A DNA stretch of 64,000 nucleotides from Bog-473 sp963824195 (GTDB taxonomy: Bacteria; Actinomycetota; Acidimicrobiia; Acidimicrobiales; RAAP-2): positions 1 to 64,000 of the forward strand of contig CAWGOJ010000018.1 in NCBI GenBank assembly GCA_963824195.1. Direction: 5' to 3'. The notes under the pieces are model-generated. The model saw nothing but the letters and a program-made list of their open reading frames with translations. It ran no database searches and was not told the origin of the DNA. Positions 34,105 through 43,220 of the stretch are shown here, piece after piece. How positions within the stretch are numbered: the first letter of the stretch is position 1; every line of letters begins with the position of its first letter. The translations under genes were made by a program, and so were the position numbers.

Positions 34105-36363
34105 GTGAGCCTGGATCTCCTGTCGGTTGGCCAATTCGAGGATCGGCACCTGGCGCACGACGACGTGGCCGGGCCCGTCGAGCGCTCCTTGGTCAGGCAG
34201 AAGCAGCGCTTCTGGACGTCCTACATCCGGCTCGGCTATCTCGTCCTGACCGGCGAGAGTCTCTTCGTCCTCGTCTACTTCGCTGCCACGCCGGACGGGC
34301 CGCATCGCCTCGTGCTTCAGGCGGTAGGCGCGCTGACCCTCAGCTTCGCCGTCTGCGCACTCGTCTTCGTCGGCAAGGTCTCCCAGCAACCCTGGCGGGT
34401 GACGTTCTCGCTCGTCTCCGTCCTGTTCGCGGGAGCAGCCCTCACGTTCAGCATCTGTCTGGACGGTGGGCTGGACAGCCCTCTCATCGTCATGATCGCA
34501 CTCCCGATCATGTGCGCCGCCCTCGCGCTCCCGGCCAGGGAGGTGTGGATCTGCGGCGTCGCCGTCTTGGCCGAGTTCGTCGTGGTGGCGGTCGCCAACC
34601 CACGTGTCGAGGCGTCGACGAGCGACGTCGTCGCGCTCTCGGCATTCCTGGTCGGCACGGTGGCTCTGAGCCTGGGCGTCGCCGTCTACCGCTCACGGCT
34701 CGAACGTGACGAAGACCGGCTCATCCAAGAGCTCCACCGCCAAGCGCGCACCGACTCGCTCACCGGGTGCCTGAGCTACGGCGTCTTCTACCAGCAGCTG
34801 GGTGTCGAAGTAGACCGCGCCCTGCGGCACGGTCATGCCCTGAGCCTGCTCGTCGTCGACATCGACCTGTTCAAGTCCTTCAACGACTCCCGCGGCCATG
34901 CTGCCGGAGACACGGCCCTTGTCAACGCGGGGGCACTCATCAGACGGATCAGCCGGTCCATCGACGCCGTGGCCCGGATCGGGGGTGACGAGTTCGCCGT
35001 GATCCTGCCGATGACCGACCTCGCGAGTGCGCACACACTGGCAGAACGGATTGTCGGAGCCTTCGATCAGTCGGAGGGATCCGAAATCAGCGTCAGTGTC
35101 GGCTATGCCGCGCTCGACCCCCTCGAGCCGACGAGCCAGAAGCTGTTTCGGGATGCTGACCGGGGCCTCTACCAGGCCAAGGCAAATGGACGCGGTCGGA
35201 CCGCCACCATCACAGAAGTGGGAGCCGGCACCGCACACCTTGGTCGGCGCGGTCGGGAGATCGCGGACAAGGTGATCGGGCAAGCCGATTGGACCCGGCT
35301 CGAAGAGAGTCTTCGAGAGTCCCATCGTGCGACGGCAGAGGCGTCCTCCATCATCGACTCGCTGCAGTCGACGTCATCGGTCGGTTTCGGCTACGTAGAC
35401 CGGGATTTCCGGCTGGTGCGCCTGAACTCGATGCTCGCGGCAACGACCGGCGGCAGGGTCGAGGACCGGATCGGGCGGACGGTCGCCGAAGTCGTGCCCG
35501 CTCTGTGGCCCACTCTCGAGCCCATCTACCGCAGTGTCATCGACACGGGTGAGCCGGCCGTCAACCGGGAGGTGTCCGGGCCCGTCGCCACCGACCCGGA
35601 TCGAATCCACTCCTGGCTCACGAATCTGAACCCGGTCAAGGTGAACGGCGTCGTGACCGGCATTGCCATCGTCGTCATCGACATCACCGACCGCAAGCAG
35701 CTGGAGGAGAGCCAGGCCACGCTCACACGGGCCGTCGTCAGCGCCCTCTCGGCCTCCGTCGAGATGCGTGATCCGTACACCGCCGGACACCAGGAGAAGG
35801 TGGCGCAGCTGGCCACCGCAATCGCTGCCGAGCTCCATCTCGAACCCCGTGAGATCGACCTGATCGGGCTGGCCGCCAGGATCCATGACATCGGCAAGCT
35901 GTCGGTTCCGGCAGAGCTGCTCACGCGTCCGGGCCGGCTCAGCGACATCGAGATGGCGGTGGTCCGGATGCACAGTCAGGCCGGCTTCGACATGTTGAAG
36001 AAGGTGCACTTCCCCGAGCACGTGGCGGAGATGGTCCTGCAGCATCACGAACGCTCGGACGGTTCGGGGTATCCGCAGGGCCTGCGGGGCGAGCAGATCG
36101 CCATCGGGAGTCGCATCATCGCCGTGGCGGACGTCGTCGAATCGATGGCCTCGAGACGACCGTACCGGGCCGCCCTCGGTCCCGACGTCGCGCTCGACGA
36201 GATCCGCAGAGGTGCGGGCACGCGCTATGACGGGGACGTCGTGAAAGCCTGCGTGAGCCTGGTCGAGAACGGCGCCGTGACGTTTGACGAGACGGATCGC
36301 TCGTCCCCGCCTGTCGGTGATCCGACTCGTCCCCCTAGCCCGCTGAGGCCGGGACGAAGCTGA
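34105..36363 (+). CDS. Membrane GGDEF-PAS-HD-GYP cyclic-di-GMP protein
   Basis: About 752 residues from GTG 34105 (the frame is open earlier, but the upstream product is Arg/Pro-rich). About six membrane segments fill residues 45-190. A diguanylate cyclase follows with GGDEF at 293-297 and an inhibitory RxxD site (RSID, 284-287) exactly five residues upstream. A PAS-like domain is at about 430-530, then an HD-GYP phosphodiesterase with HDIGK (594-598), QHHERSDGSGYPQG (GYP at 655-657). All catalytic signatures are intact, so one protein could both make and break cyclic-di-GMP, switched by membrane and PAS input. The C-terminus overlaps the convergent YjbQ gene by 29 bp. Confidence 0.85.
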   Translation: MSLDLLSVGQFEDRHLAHDDVAGPVERSLVRQKQRFWTSYIRLGYLVLTGESLFVLVYFAATPDGPHRLVLQAVGALTLSFAVCALVFVGKVSQQPWRVTFSLVSVLFAGAALTFSICLDGGLDSPLIVMIALPIMCAALALPAREVWICGVAVLAEFVVVAVANPRVEASTSDVVALSAFLVGTVALSLGVAVYRSRLERDEDRLIQELHRQARTDSLTGCLSYGVFYQQLGVEVDRALRHGHALSLLVVDIDLFKSFNDSRGHAAGDTALVNAGALIRRISRSIDAVARIGGDEFAVILPMTDLASAHTLAERIVGAFDQSEGSEISVSVGYAALDPLEPTSQKLFRDADRGLYQAKANGRGRTATITEVGAGTAHLGRRGREIADKVIGQADWTRLEESLRESHRATAEASSIIDSLQSTSSVGFGYVDRDFRLVRLNSMLAATTGGRVEDRIGRTVAEVVPALWPTLEPIYRSVIDTGEPAVNREVSGPVATDPDRIHSWLTNLNPVKVNGVVTGIAIVVIDITDRKQLEESQATLTRAVVSALSASVEMRDPYTAGHQEKVAQLATAIAAELHLEPREIDLIGLAARIHDIGKLSVPAELLTRPGRLSDIEMAVVRMHSQAGFDMLKKVHFPEHVAEMVLQHHERSDGSGYPQGLRGEQIAIGSRIIAVADVVESMASRRPYRAALGPDVALDEIRRGAGTRYDGDVVKACVSLVENGAVTFDETDRSSPPVGDPTRPPSPLRPGRS

Positions 36364-36745
36364 GGCGCACTCGGCGCCGTGGGTTGTCGACGTTGAGGTC
36401 CACGAGCACCAGGGACTGCCAGGTTCCGAGTGCGACCCGACCATTGAGCACGGGAAGGGTGAGCGACGGGCTGACCAGGGCCGGCAGCAGATGATCGGCC
36501 CCGTGTCCCCGAGAGCCGTGGGCGTGGCGGTACCGGTCGTCGCGCGGCAGGAGCCGCTCGAGGGTGTCGAGCAGATCGGCGTCCGATGCGGAGCCCACCT
36601 CCATCAGGGCCAGGCCGGCCGTGGCGTGGGGCACGAAGACGTTGACGAGCCCGTCACCGAGCCCGGCGCAGAATCGCGCCAGCTCCGCCGTGAGAGCGAC
36701 GATCCGGTCCTCGGAGGTGTCGATCTCTATCTCGAGTGAGCGCAT
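36335..36745 (-). CDS. YjbQ/UPF0047 family protein
   Basis: 136 residues with the compact UPF0047 pattern: VNVFVPHATAGLALMEV (His-Ala-Thr-Ala), DLLDTLERLLPRDDRYRH, HGADHLLPALVSPSLTLPV and ALGTWQSLVLVDLN. Some members have weak thiamine-phosphate-synthase activity, but the real role is unknown. The ATG 36745 gives the normal family length. It overlaps the end of the convergent cyclic-di-GMP gene. Confidence 0.85.
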   Translation of the reverse strand: MRSLEIEIDTSEDRIVALTAELARFCAGLGDGLVNVFVPHATAGLALMEVGSASDADLLDTLERLLPRDDRYRHAHGSRGHGADHLLPALVSPSLTLPVLNGRVALGTWQSLVLVDLNVDNPRRRVRLSFVPASAG

Positions 36746-36838
36746 CGACCGCCCAGTCTGCCGCTTCGGCACCGGGCCCCGCGGGCCGGTCGCGGTAGCG
36801 TCCGCGGTCATGCGCATCACCGTGGGTCCTGTCCGGCC

Positions 36839-37588
36839 ATGACGGTCGTGCTGGTACACGGTGGCGGCACGACCGCCCACTTCTGGGACCGGCTGCTTCC
36901 CCTGCTCGACACCGGGACGATCGCCGTCGACCTGCCTGGCCGGGCTCACAAGCCCGCCGACCTGGCCACGCTGTCGGTCGACGAAGAGGTTGCCTCCGTC
37001 GTGGCCGACATCGAGTCGGAGGCCGGTGACGGGCCGGTCGTCCTGGTGGCACATTCCTCCGGCGGTCTGGTCGTGCCCGGCGTCGTCTCCGCCCTCGGCG
37101 GCCGCGTGAGCTCCATCCTCTTGAACGCCGCGCTCGTCCCGGCCGAGGGAGGCTGCGGGATCGACTGCATGAAGGAACGCCACCGTGAGGGCCTCGTCCT
37201 GGCCCTTGCCGCAGCCGAGCGCGACGGCCGGACGATCACCCTGCCCGGGCCTCCCGGGGATCCCGAGTCATTCCGGCACGCCTATGGTGGCGACCCGCTC
37301 GACGACGAGACCCTGGCGTTCGTCGTCGATCCCGTTCGCTGCGTGGAGGACACGGTGCACCACTACTTCCAGCCCGTGCACTGGTCCGCGGCCAGCGGTG
37401 TCCCGATCACGTACGTGCTCAACGAGCGGGACCGCCCCGTGCCACCGGGCACGCAGGAGGAGATGGCACGGCGGCTCCCGGCGCCGGTGACGGTCCTGCG
37501 GGTCGACTCGGGCCACCTGCTCCCGGTGACGTCGCCGGCCACCTTCGCCGAGATCGTCGCCGAGATCGTCGCCGGGATCGCAGCCTGA
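36839..37588 (+). CDS. Alpha/beta hydrolase
   Basis: 249 residues of the alpha/beta-hydrolase fold: VVLVHGGGTTAHFWDRLLPL (oxyanion HGG), DLPGRAHKPADL, nucleophile elbow VLVAHSSGGLVVPG (Ser in A-H-S-S-G), a short cap, acidic residue in VLNERDRPVPP and catalytic His in DSGHLLPVTSP. The substrate is unknown; the family covers esterases, lactonases and haloperoxidase-like enzymes. It is divergent from YjbQ (93 bp) and converges on the HD-domain gene. Confidence 0.85.
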   Translation: MTVVLVHGGGTTAHFWDRLLPLLDTGTIAVDLPGRAHKPADLATLSVDEEVASVVADIESEAGDGPVVLVAHSSGGLVVPGVVSALGGRVSSILLNAALVPAEGGCGIDCMKERHREGLVLALAAAERDGRTITLPGPPGDPESFRHAYGGDPLDDETLAFVVDPVRCVEDTVHHYFQPVHWSAASGVPITYVLNERDRPVPPGTQEEMARRLPAPVTVLRVDSGHLLPVTSPATFAEIVAEIVAGIAA

Positions 37589-37598
37589 TCGGCCGACG

Positions 37599-38159
37599 TC
37601 ACCCCGGGCGCACGGCCCGCCCGGACAGCCCCCGCAGCAGCGCTACCCAGTGACCGAGATCCCGAACCACGAGTCCCTCGACCTTCGCGTTGTCATCGGC
37701 CCGGCGCAGCGTGACGGCGCCGGCCGCGAGCGGTTGGGACAGAAAGGCCGCTGCCTCCTGCTGATCCATGGCGCCGCCCTGGTGACCCAGCGAGACCACG
37801 CTGTCGGCGGTGAGGATCCCGCCATAGCCGCCGTCGGTCGCCACGAGATACCGCTTCGCCGCCACGTGCAAGCCGACCATCCCGGCCACCCGCGACCCGA
37901 GGACCCGTCGCACCTCCCGCGCCGCGTCGGTGGCGTGGGCCTCGTCGGTGCCCCCGGGCAGCAGGTGGCCGATGTCATGCACCAGCCCGGCCGCGGCCAA
38001 CTCGTGGTCGCCGGGGAAGTCGTGCTCGAGCAAGCTGGCCGTCTGCAGTGCGTGGTCCAGCTGTGAGACCCCTGCGTCGGGGTCGAGCGACCGTGCCGCG
38101 CCCGAGGCCAGCAGGTCCATGATCTCGTCGACGCTCAGGCCGGCCGCGTGCTCGCTCAC
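37599..38159 (-). CDS. HD-domain protein, PhnZ-like
   Basis: 186 residues from GTG 38159. The metal-site pattern is SQLDHALQTASLLEHDFPGD then LAAAGLVHDIGHLL (His, HD pair), with a further His in VGLHVAAKRYLVAT. The size and the S/Q-x-D-H-x-x-Q opening resemble the PhnZ/myo-inositol oxygenase branch of HD proteins, which are mixed-valence di-iron oxygenases, rather than nucleotide phosphohydrolases; this is inference. It is divergent from the sulfotransferase with only 38 bp between starts, so the two may share control. Confidence 0.7.
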   Translation of the reverse strand: MSEHAAGLSVDEIMDLLASGAARSLDPDAGVSQLDHALQTASLLEHDFPGDHELAAAGLVHDIGHLLPGGTDEAHATDAAREVRRVLGSRVAGMVGLHVAAKRYLVATDGGYGGILTADSVVSLGHQGGAMDQQEAAAFLSQPLAAGAVTLRRADDNAKVEGLVVRDLGHWVALLRGLSGRAVRPG

Positions 38160-38197
38160 CGGGCCATTCTCCACCGTTGCGGGTACGGTGACGCCCC

Positions 38198-39427
38198 GTG
38201 CCCTGGGACCCGCCACCGCGCAGCTCCTGGACGAACAAGATGGTCTCCCTCGGGCGTGGCCTCGGTGACGATGGTCGTTCGCTGATCTCACTGGTCCCCG
38301 AGGACCTCCGCGCCGCGGCGGTGGCAGTGACCGGCCTCGACGACTTCGGCGACGGCTGGTGGGAGGAGCCATTCGAGCGCCTCTGCGCGTCGCTCGACAC
38401 CGAGGCTTGCCTCCACCTGCCCGGCCGGCTGCGCACGCGCGGGGAGATCCAGCTGATCCTCCAGAACAGGCTGCGCATGGTCGGCCTCTGGAAGCGGGAG
38501 CCGGCCGTCCTGCGCCAGCCGGTGCACGCGCCGATCGTCGTGACGGGCCTCGGGCGCTCGGGCACGACCCTCTTGCACGAGTTGCTCGCCTGCGACCCCG
38601 ACAACCGCCCACCGCTGCTGTGGGAGTTGCTCCACAGCGTCCCCTACGAGGACGCGTCCGGCGACCTGTGCGACGACGAGATCACGCTCATGGACGAGAT
38701 GGTGCCCGCCTTCACCTCCATGCACGAGAACGGCGGCCGCCTCCCCACCGAGTGCATCTTCGCCTTCGCCCACCAGTTCTCAAGCGACATGTACACCGGC
38801 CTCTACAACGTGGCCGAGTACACGGTGTGGCGCAGCGGCGTGGACCAGGCCCCGATTTACGTGTGGCACAAGCGCCAGCTGCAGACGCTGCAGTGGGTGT
38901 CCGAGCGGCCGACGACGCGCTGGGTCGTCAAGGCGCCCTCCCACCTTTCCGCCCTGCCCCTGGTCTTCTCGACCTACCCCGACGCCCGGGTCGTGATCAC
39001 CCACCGCGACCCGCTGCGCGTCATCGGGTCACTCGCCGACCTCATGGCGACCTTGCACTACATGCACTCGGACCACGTCGACCATGCCGTCCTGGTGGAG
39101 TTCATGGCCATGGGGCTCGAGATGCAGATGGACCACGTGACGGCCGAGCGCGACGCGGGCGACATCCCGAACGACCAGATCGCCGACGTCGTCTACGGGG
39201 ACCTCGTGGCCGACCCCGTCGGGGTCGTCGAGGGGCTCTACGCCTCGTGGGACCTCCCGATCAGCGGCGAATTCCGCGCCGCCCTCGAGGCGTACCTGGC
39301 CGCCCGCCACACCGCGCGGCCGCACGCCCACGACTACTCCTTCGCCGACACCGGTCTCGACCTGGCGACGCACCGTGCGCTGGTCGCGCCCTACCAGGAG
39401 CGCTTCGGGGTGCCGTCCGAGGTCTGA
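38198..39427 (+). CDS. Sulfotransferase family protein
   Basis: 409 residues. The 5'-phosphosulfate loop of PAPS enzymes is seen in VVTGLGRSGTTLLHELLA, and the 3'-phosphate region in ARVVITHRDPLRVIGSLADL. WVVKAPSHLSALPLVFSTYP is a strong family block. Related actinobacterial and marine bacterial proteins transfer sulfate to sterols, lipids or small alcohols, with substrate unknown here. The start is a GTG with no strong ribosome site; ATG 38240 is an alternative. Confidence 0.85.
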   Translation: MPWDPPPRSSWTNKMVSLGRGLGDDGRSLISLVPEDLRAAAVAVTGLDDFGDGWWEEPFERLCASLDTEACLHLPGRLRTRGEIQLILQNRLRMVGLWKREPAVLRQPVHAPIVVTGLGRSGTTLLHELLACDPDNRPPLLWELLHSVPYEDASGDLCDDEITLMDEMVPAFTSMHENGGRLPTECIFAFAHQFSSDMYTGLYNVAEYTVWRSGVDQAPIYVWHKRQLQTLQWVSERPTTRWVVKAPSHLSALPLVFSTYPDARVVITHRDPLRVIGSLADLMATLHYMHSDHVDHAVLVEFMAMGLEMQMDHVTAERDAGDIPNDQIADVVYGDLVADPVGVVEGLYASWDLPISGEFRAALEAYLAARHTARPHAHDYSFADTGLDLATHRALVAPYQERFGVPSEV

Positions 39428-39449
39428 AGGGCCGGCCGGGCCCCGCCCG

Positions 39450-40607
39450 CTACCCGAGGCTGGCGATCGGCACCACCTCGGCCGTCGGATGCGGCGGCCC
39501 GTCGGCCAGCACCCAGCGGACCAGCATGTAGCCCTCCAGCCGGCCCCCCGTGTCGAGCCAGTTCTCGACCCCCGGGTCCGAGGGGGCGACCACCATCCGC
39601 CAGGACCCGTCGGCGGAGCGCGAGGCCGTCTTGTTGTTCAGTGCCGTCGTCGTGTAGCGGTAGTCGAAGCTCTCCATCCACGGCGAGGTCAGCGTCAGGC
39701 CCCAGTAGAGGAACGGCTTGTCCGGCTCGTGCACCGTGACCACGAGCGCCTCCCCCGGCTCGAGCCGGAAACGGCCGCCGTGGTACGTCATCTCCGCGTT
39801 GGAGTGCGAGCGCACCTCGTCCTCCTGGGCCGCGACGTGCGCGGAGCCGGCCTGACCGCCGAACGTGTTCATGTTGGTGGCGGCGTCGTGCCACATCTGC
39901 AGTGCCGTCCCACCCACGAAGGTGAGGAACATCGCCGCGAACTCGAGCTTGGGTGCGAGCTCCTCGCTCGAGAGGATCGGCGGCGGCACCACTTCGCCCG
40001 GGCCGGGCACCAGCTCCACCCGCAGCCGGGACAGACGTTCGGGCGTCTTCTCGAAGTGGGTCTCCCGGATGGCGAGCTGGGCCGTGCCGGGCTCGAGCAC
40101 GATCGCGTTGCGCGGCCTGGGCTCGGGCATGGCGGAGGCCGGAGCGATGAGGATGTCGACCTCGCCCTTCGGGCCGATGTCGTACTCGTCAATGTGTGTC
40201 TGGGTCTGGGTACCCGTCCGCCCCCCCACCTGGCCCTGCCCGAAGGGCGTGCCGAACGTCATGCCGAGGTAGGCGCACTCGCCGCGATACCCGACGAGGC
40301 GGTAGGAGCGGGAGTCGTCGAGGACGCAGAACAGGTAGTGCACGTCGGGGTTGTCGACCAGGAGCTTGCGGTACTCGTCCTGCAGCGTGAAGAGCTGGGG
40401 GTGCGGCGGGTCGGACTTCTCCACGATCCACTCCAGGGCCAGGCGGGACAGGCGGGTCACCCACCGGTAGCCCTCGGCCAGGTCGACGTCTGTCTCCGGG
40501 ACGCCCGTCGCCTGCCGCACGACGTCGAGTGCCGCCGTCTGCGCCTGCAGCCAGGCGTCGAATGCCGTGTCGAGCCGATCGTTGCGCATCCGGCCGACGC
40601 TACCCAT
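39450..40607 (-). CDS. DUF1214 domain protein
   Basis: 385 residues without signal peptide or membrane segment. Blocks such as LFTLQDEYRKLLVDNPDVHY, YRGECAYLGMTFGTPFG and the C-terminal FLYWGLTLTSPWMESFDYRY followed by WRMVVAPSDPGVENWLDTG match DUF1214-type proteins common in mycobacteria and acidimicrobia. Function is unknown. It converges with the sulfotransferase and is divergent from the acyl-CoA dehydrogenase operon (48 bp), and such genes often neighbour acyl-CoA catabolism. An in-frame ATG 18 bp in is a possible start. Confidence 0.75.
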   Translation of the reverse strand: MGSVGRMRNDRLDTAFDAWLQAQTAALDVVRQATGVPETDVDLAEGYRWVTRLSRLALEWIVEKSDPPHPQLFTLQDEYRKLLVDNPDVHYLFCVLDDSRSYRLVGYRGECAYLGMTFGTPFGQGQVGGRTGTQTQTHIDEYDIGPKGEVDILIAPASAMPEPRPRNAIVLEPGTAQLAIRETHFEKTPERLSRLRVELVPGPGEVVPPPILSSEELAPKLEFAAMFLTFVGGTALQMWHDAATNMNTFGGQAGSAHVAAQEDEVRSHSNAEMTYHGGRFRLEPGEALVVTVHEPDKPFLYWGLTLTSPWMESFDYRYTTTALNNKTASRSADGSWRMVVAPSDPGVENWLDTGGRLEGYMLVRWVLADGPPHPTAEVVPIASLG

Positions 40608-40655
40608 GTTTCAGACGAGTCGCCCGCCCCGGGGCGCGCCCGGTAACTTCGCGAC

Positions 40656-41999
40656 GTGACCGACACCGCGACCGAGACGACCGCCACCGACGAGGTGCTC
40701 AGCGACCTCCGGGCCTGGCTGGGCAACAATTGGGACCCCGACCTGACCGTCGCCCAGTGGTGGGAGCGCCTGGGGCTGGCCGGATGGGCGGCCGCCGGGC
40801 TCCCGACCAACGCCTACGGCAAGGGCATGGCGCGGTCCGACGTCGTCCTGGTCCAGCAGGAGATCGCCAAGTCCGGTGCGCTGGGCGCGCCCGCCGGCCT
40901 GGGTCTCCTCCTGGCGGCTCCGACGATCGCCGCGCACGGCACCCAGGAGCAGATCGACCTCTACGTGCGCGACATCGTCACCGGGCAGAAGGCTTGGTGC
41001 CAGCTCTTCAGCGAGCCCCAGGCGGGCTCGGACCTTGCCGGCCTGCAGACGAGGGCGGTCAAGGACGGCGACGAGTGGATCGTCAACGGCCAGAAGGTGT
41101 GGACCTCGGGCGGCCAGTACGCCGACCTGGGGATGCTGCTCGCCCGCACGGACCCCGACGTGCCCAAGCACCAGGGCATCTCCTACTTCGCCTTCAACAT
41201 GCTCCAGGAGGGTGTCGACGTCCGCCCCCTCAAGGAGATGACGGGGCACGCGCTCTTCAACGAGGTCTTCATCACCGACGCCCGCGTGGCCGACTCGGCC
41301 CTCATCGGCGGGATCAACAACGGGTGGGCGGCGGCCAACACCACGCTCATGAACGAGCGGGCCGGCCTCGGCTCGGGCGGCGGCAACGCGGCAGGCGGTG
41401 GCCTGGCCCAGCCGGGCACCGTCATGGGCTTCCTCGGCCGGCGGGTCGGTGACCTGGTCGCTCCCGCGCCGGCACCCGGCGCCACCACGTCGCGGCAGCC
41501 CAGCGGCGCGCTGGGCGCCATGCGCGGCGGCGCGGGTCTGCTGATCAGCCTGGCCCAGTCACGCGGCGTCAACAAGAACGCCGGCATCCGCCAGGACCTG
41601 GCCCGCCTCTACACGCTCGGCGAGCTGGGCCGCTTCAACGGCCTGCGCGTCAAGGCGGTCAAGGAGCAGGGCAAGGACATCCCGGGCATGCCCAACGTGG
41701 CCAAGCTCTCCATGAGCATGATCGTGCGCCTCACCCGCGACCTCGGGCTGCGCATCTCGGGCCCGGCCGGCATGCTGCACGCCTACGACAGCGACGACAA
41801 GGCCGCCCTGAAGCACGCGACCGGCGACCCCTTCGCCGGCGGCATCAGCGAGATGGCGCTGTTCGCCCAGGCGCCCCCGATCTACGGCGGGACCGACCAG
41901 GTGCAGCGCAACATCATCGGGGAACGGGTCCTGGGCCTCCCCAAGGAGCCCAACAACGACCGGGTGACCCCCTTCTCCGAGCTGCCCAAGAACGCCTAG
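40656..41999 (+). CDS. Acyl-CoA dehydrogenase
   Basis: 447 residues from GTG 40656. The FAD/substrate signature QLFSEPQAGSDLAGLQTRA, then VNGQKVWTSGGQYADLGMLL, later NERAGLGSGG and the C-terminal YGGTDQVQRNIIGERVLGLP are typical. The middle holds an extra Gly/Ala/Pro-rich loop (about residues 245-290). This leads an apparent seven-gene operon with a thiolase-fold protein, DUF35 protein, CoA ligase, SDR, di-iron protein and YjbR. Acyl-CoA dehydrogenases of this branch can act on branched or steroid side-chain CoA esters; substrate unproven. Confidence 0.9.
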   Translation: MTDTATETTATDEVLSDLRAWLGNNWDPDLTVAQWWERLGLAGWAAAGLPTNAYGKGMARSDVVLVQQEIAKSGALGAPAGLGLLLAAPTIAAHGTQEQIDLYVRDIVTGQKAWCQLFSEPQAGSDLAGLQTRAVKDGDEWIVNGQKVWTSGGQYADLGMLLARTDPDVPKHQGISYFAFNMLQEGVDVRPLKEMTGHALFNEVFITDARVADSALIGGINNGWAAANTTLMNERAGLGSGGGNAAGGGLAQPGTVMGFLGRRVGDLVAPAPAPGATTSRQPSGALGAMRGGAGLLISLAQSRGVNKNAGIRQDLARLYTLGELGRFNGLRVKAVKEQGKDIPGMPNVAKLSMSMIVRLTRDLGLRISGPAGMLHAYDSDDKAALKHATGDPFAGGISEMALFAQAPPIYGGTDQVQRNIIGERVLGLPKEPNNDRVTPFSELPKNA

Positions 42000-42044
42000 C
42001 CGGCCACGCGGCGAGGGTCGGGACAGGACCGGGGGGTCAAGGGA

Positions 42045-43220
42045 GTGGTTCGGGTGGACCGGACACTGCGGGGCGCGGCAGCGATCGTGGGCGTCGACGA
42101 CGACGTCTCCCCCACCGGCGAGCTCGACCGCACCGGGCGTGAGCTCGAGGTGGCCATGGTCCTCGGCGCGCTCGAGGACGCCGGACTGACGCTGGCCGAC
42201 GTCGACGGCGTCTGCCACGCCGAGTCGGCCGTCGCCTTCGCCGAGTACCTCGGCATCCACCCCGTGTTCACCGAGTCGACGATGACGGGCGGCTCCAGCT
42301 ACGAGGTCCACGTCGAGCACGCCGCCGCCGCCATTGCCGCCGGCGTGTGCGACGTGGTGGTCAGTGTCTACGCATCGACCCCCCGCAGCGACCGGGCGCG
42401 ACGGCGCCCCTCCGCCCGCCGTGTGCCGCCCGGCCCCAACCCGACGGTCGAGTGGGACCTGCCCTACGGCCTGCGCACGCCGATGGGCCCCTACGCGCTG
42501 GCGGCAGCCCGCCACATGCACGAGTACGGCACCACCTCCGAGCAGCTGGCCCAGATTGCCGTCAGCACCCGGGAATGGGCGGAGCTCAACCCGCGGGCTC
42601 GCTACCGCGACCCGCTCACCGTCGCCGACGTGCTCGCCTCACCCCTGCAGGTGAGCCCGCTCCATCTGCTCGACTGCTGCCTCGTCACCGACGGCGCCGG
42701 CGCGTTCGTCATGACGAGCGCCGAGCGGGCCCGCACGTTGCGCAAGCCACCGGTCTTCGTCCTCGGTGCTGCCACCTGCACGGACCACATGGGGATCAGC
42801 CAGATGCCGGACCTCACCACCACGCCCGGCGTCGTGTCCGGCGCCCATGCGTTCGCCATGGCGGGCCTGACCGCCTCCGACGTGGACGTGCTCATGGGCT
42901 ACGACAGCTTCACCATCACCGCGCTGCTCCACCTCGAAGATCTCGGCTTCTGTGCCAAAGGCGAGGGCGGCCCGTTTGCCGCCGAGGGGTCGCTCGGCCC
43001 CGGGGGCGGCCCGCTGGCCATGAACACCAACGGCGGCGGACTGTCGTTCACCCATCCGGGCATGTACGGCATGTTCCTCATCACCGAGGCGGTGCGCCAA
43101 CTGCGCGGGGAGTGCGGCGACCGCCAGGTCGAGGGCGCCGACGTGGCGGTGGCCCACGGTTCGGGCATGCTCCTCTCGGTGATGTCGACGGCGGTGCTCG
43201 GCACCGAGGCCACGATGTGA
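42045..43220 (+). CDS. Thiolase-fold protein without the thiolase Cys and His (Ltp2-like)
   Basis: 391 residues of the SCP2-thiolase type. Where thiolases have the nucleophilic Cys the sequence is STMTGGSSYEVH, with no Cys; the His motif (ELHD-x-F) reads MGYDSFTITAL, with Tyr in place of His; the last motif (Cys-Gly) reads VAHGSGMLLSV. LEDLGFC, GGGPLAMNTNGGG and HPGMYG keep the fold. This set of losses is known from Ltp2-type aldolases of steroid side-chain degradation, which work with a DUF35 partner. Exactly such a partner follows with a 4-bp overlap, so a C-C lyase role is likely. Confidence 0.85.
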   Translation: MVRVDRTLRGAAAIVGVDDDVSPTGELDRTGRELEVAMVLGALEDAGLTLADVDGVCHAESAVAFAEYLGIHPVFTESTMTGGSSYEVHVEHAAAAIAAGVCDVVVSVYASTPRSDRARRRPSARRVPPGPNPTVEWDLPYGLRTPMGPYALAAARHMHEYGTTSEQLAQIAVSTREWAELNPRARYRDPLTVADVLASPLQVSPLHLLDCCLVTDGAGAFVMTSAERARTLRKPPVFVLGAATCTDHMGISQMPDLTTTPGVVSGAHAFAMAGLTASDVDVLMGYDSFTITALLHLEDLGFCAKGEGGPFAAEGSLGPGGGPLAMNTNGGGLSFTHPGMYGMFLITEAVRQLRGECGDRQVEGADVAVAHGSGMLLSVMSTAVLGTEATM

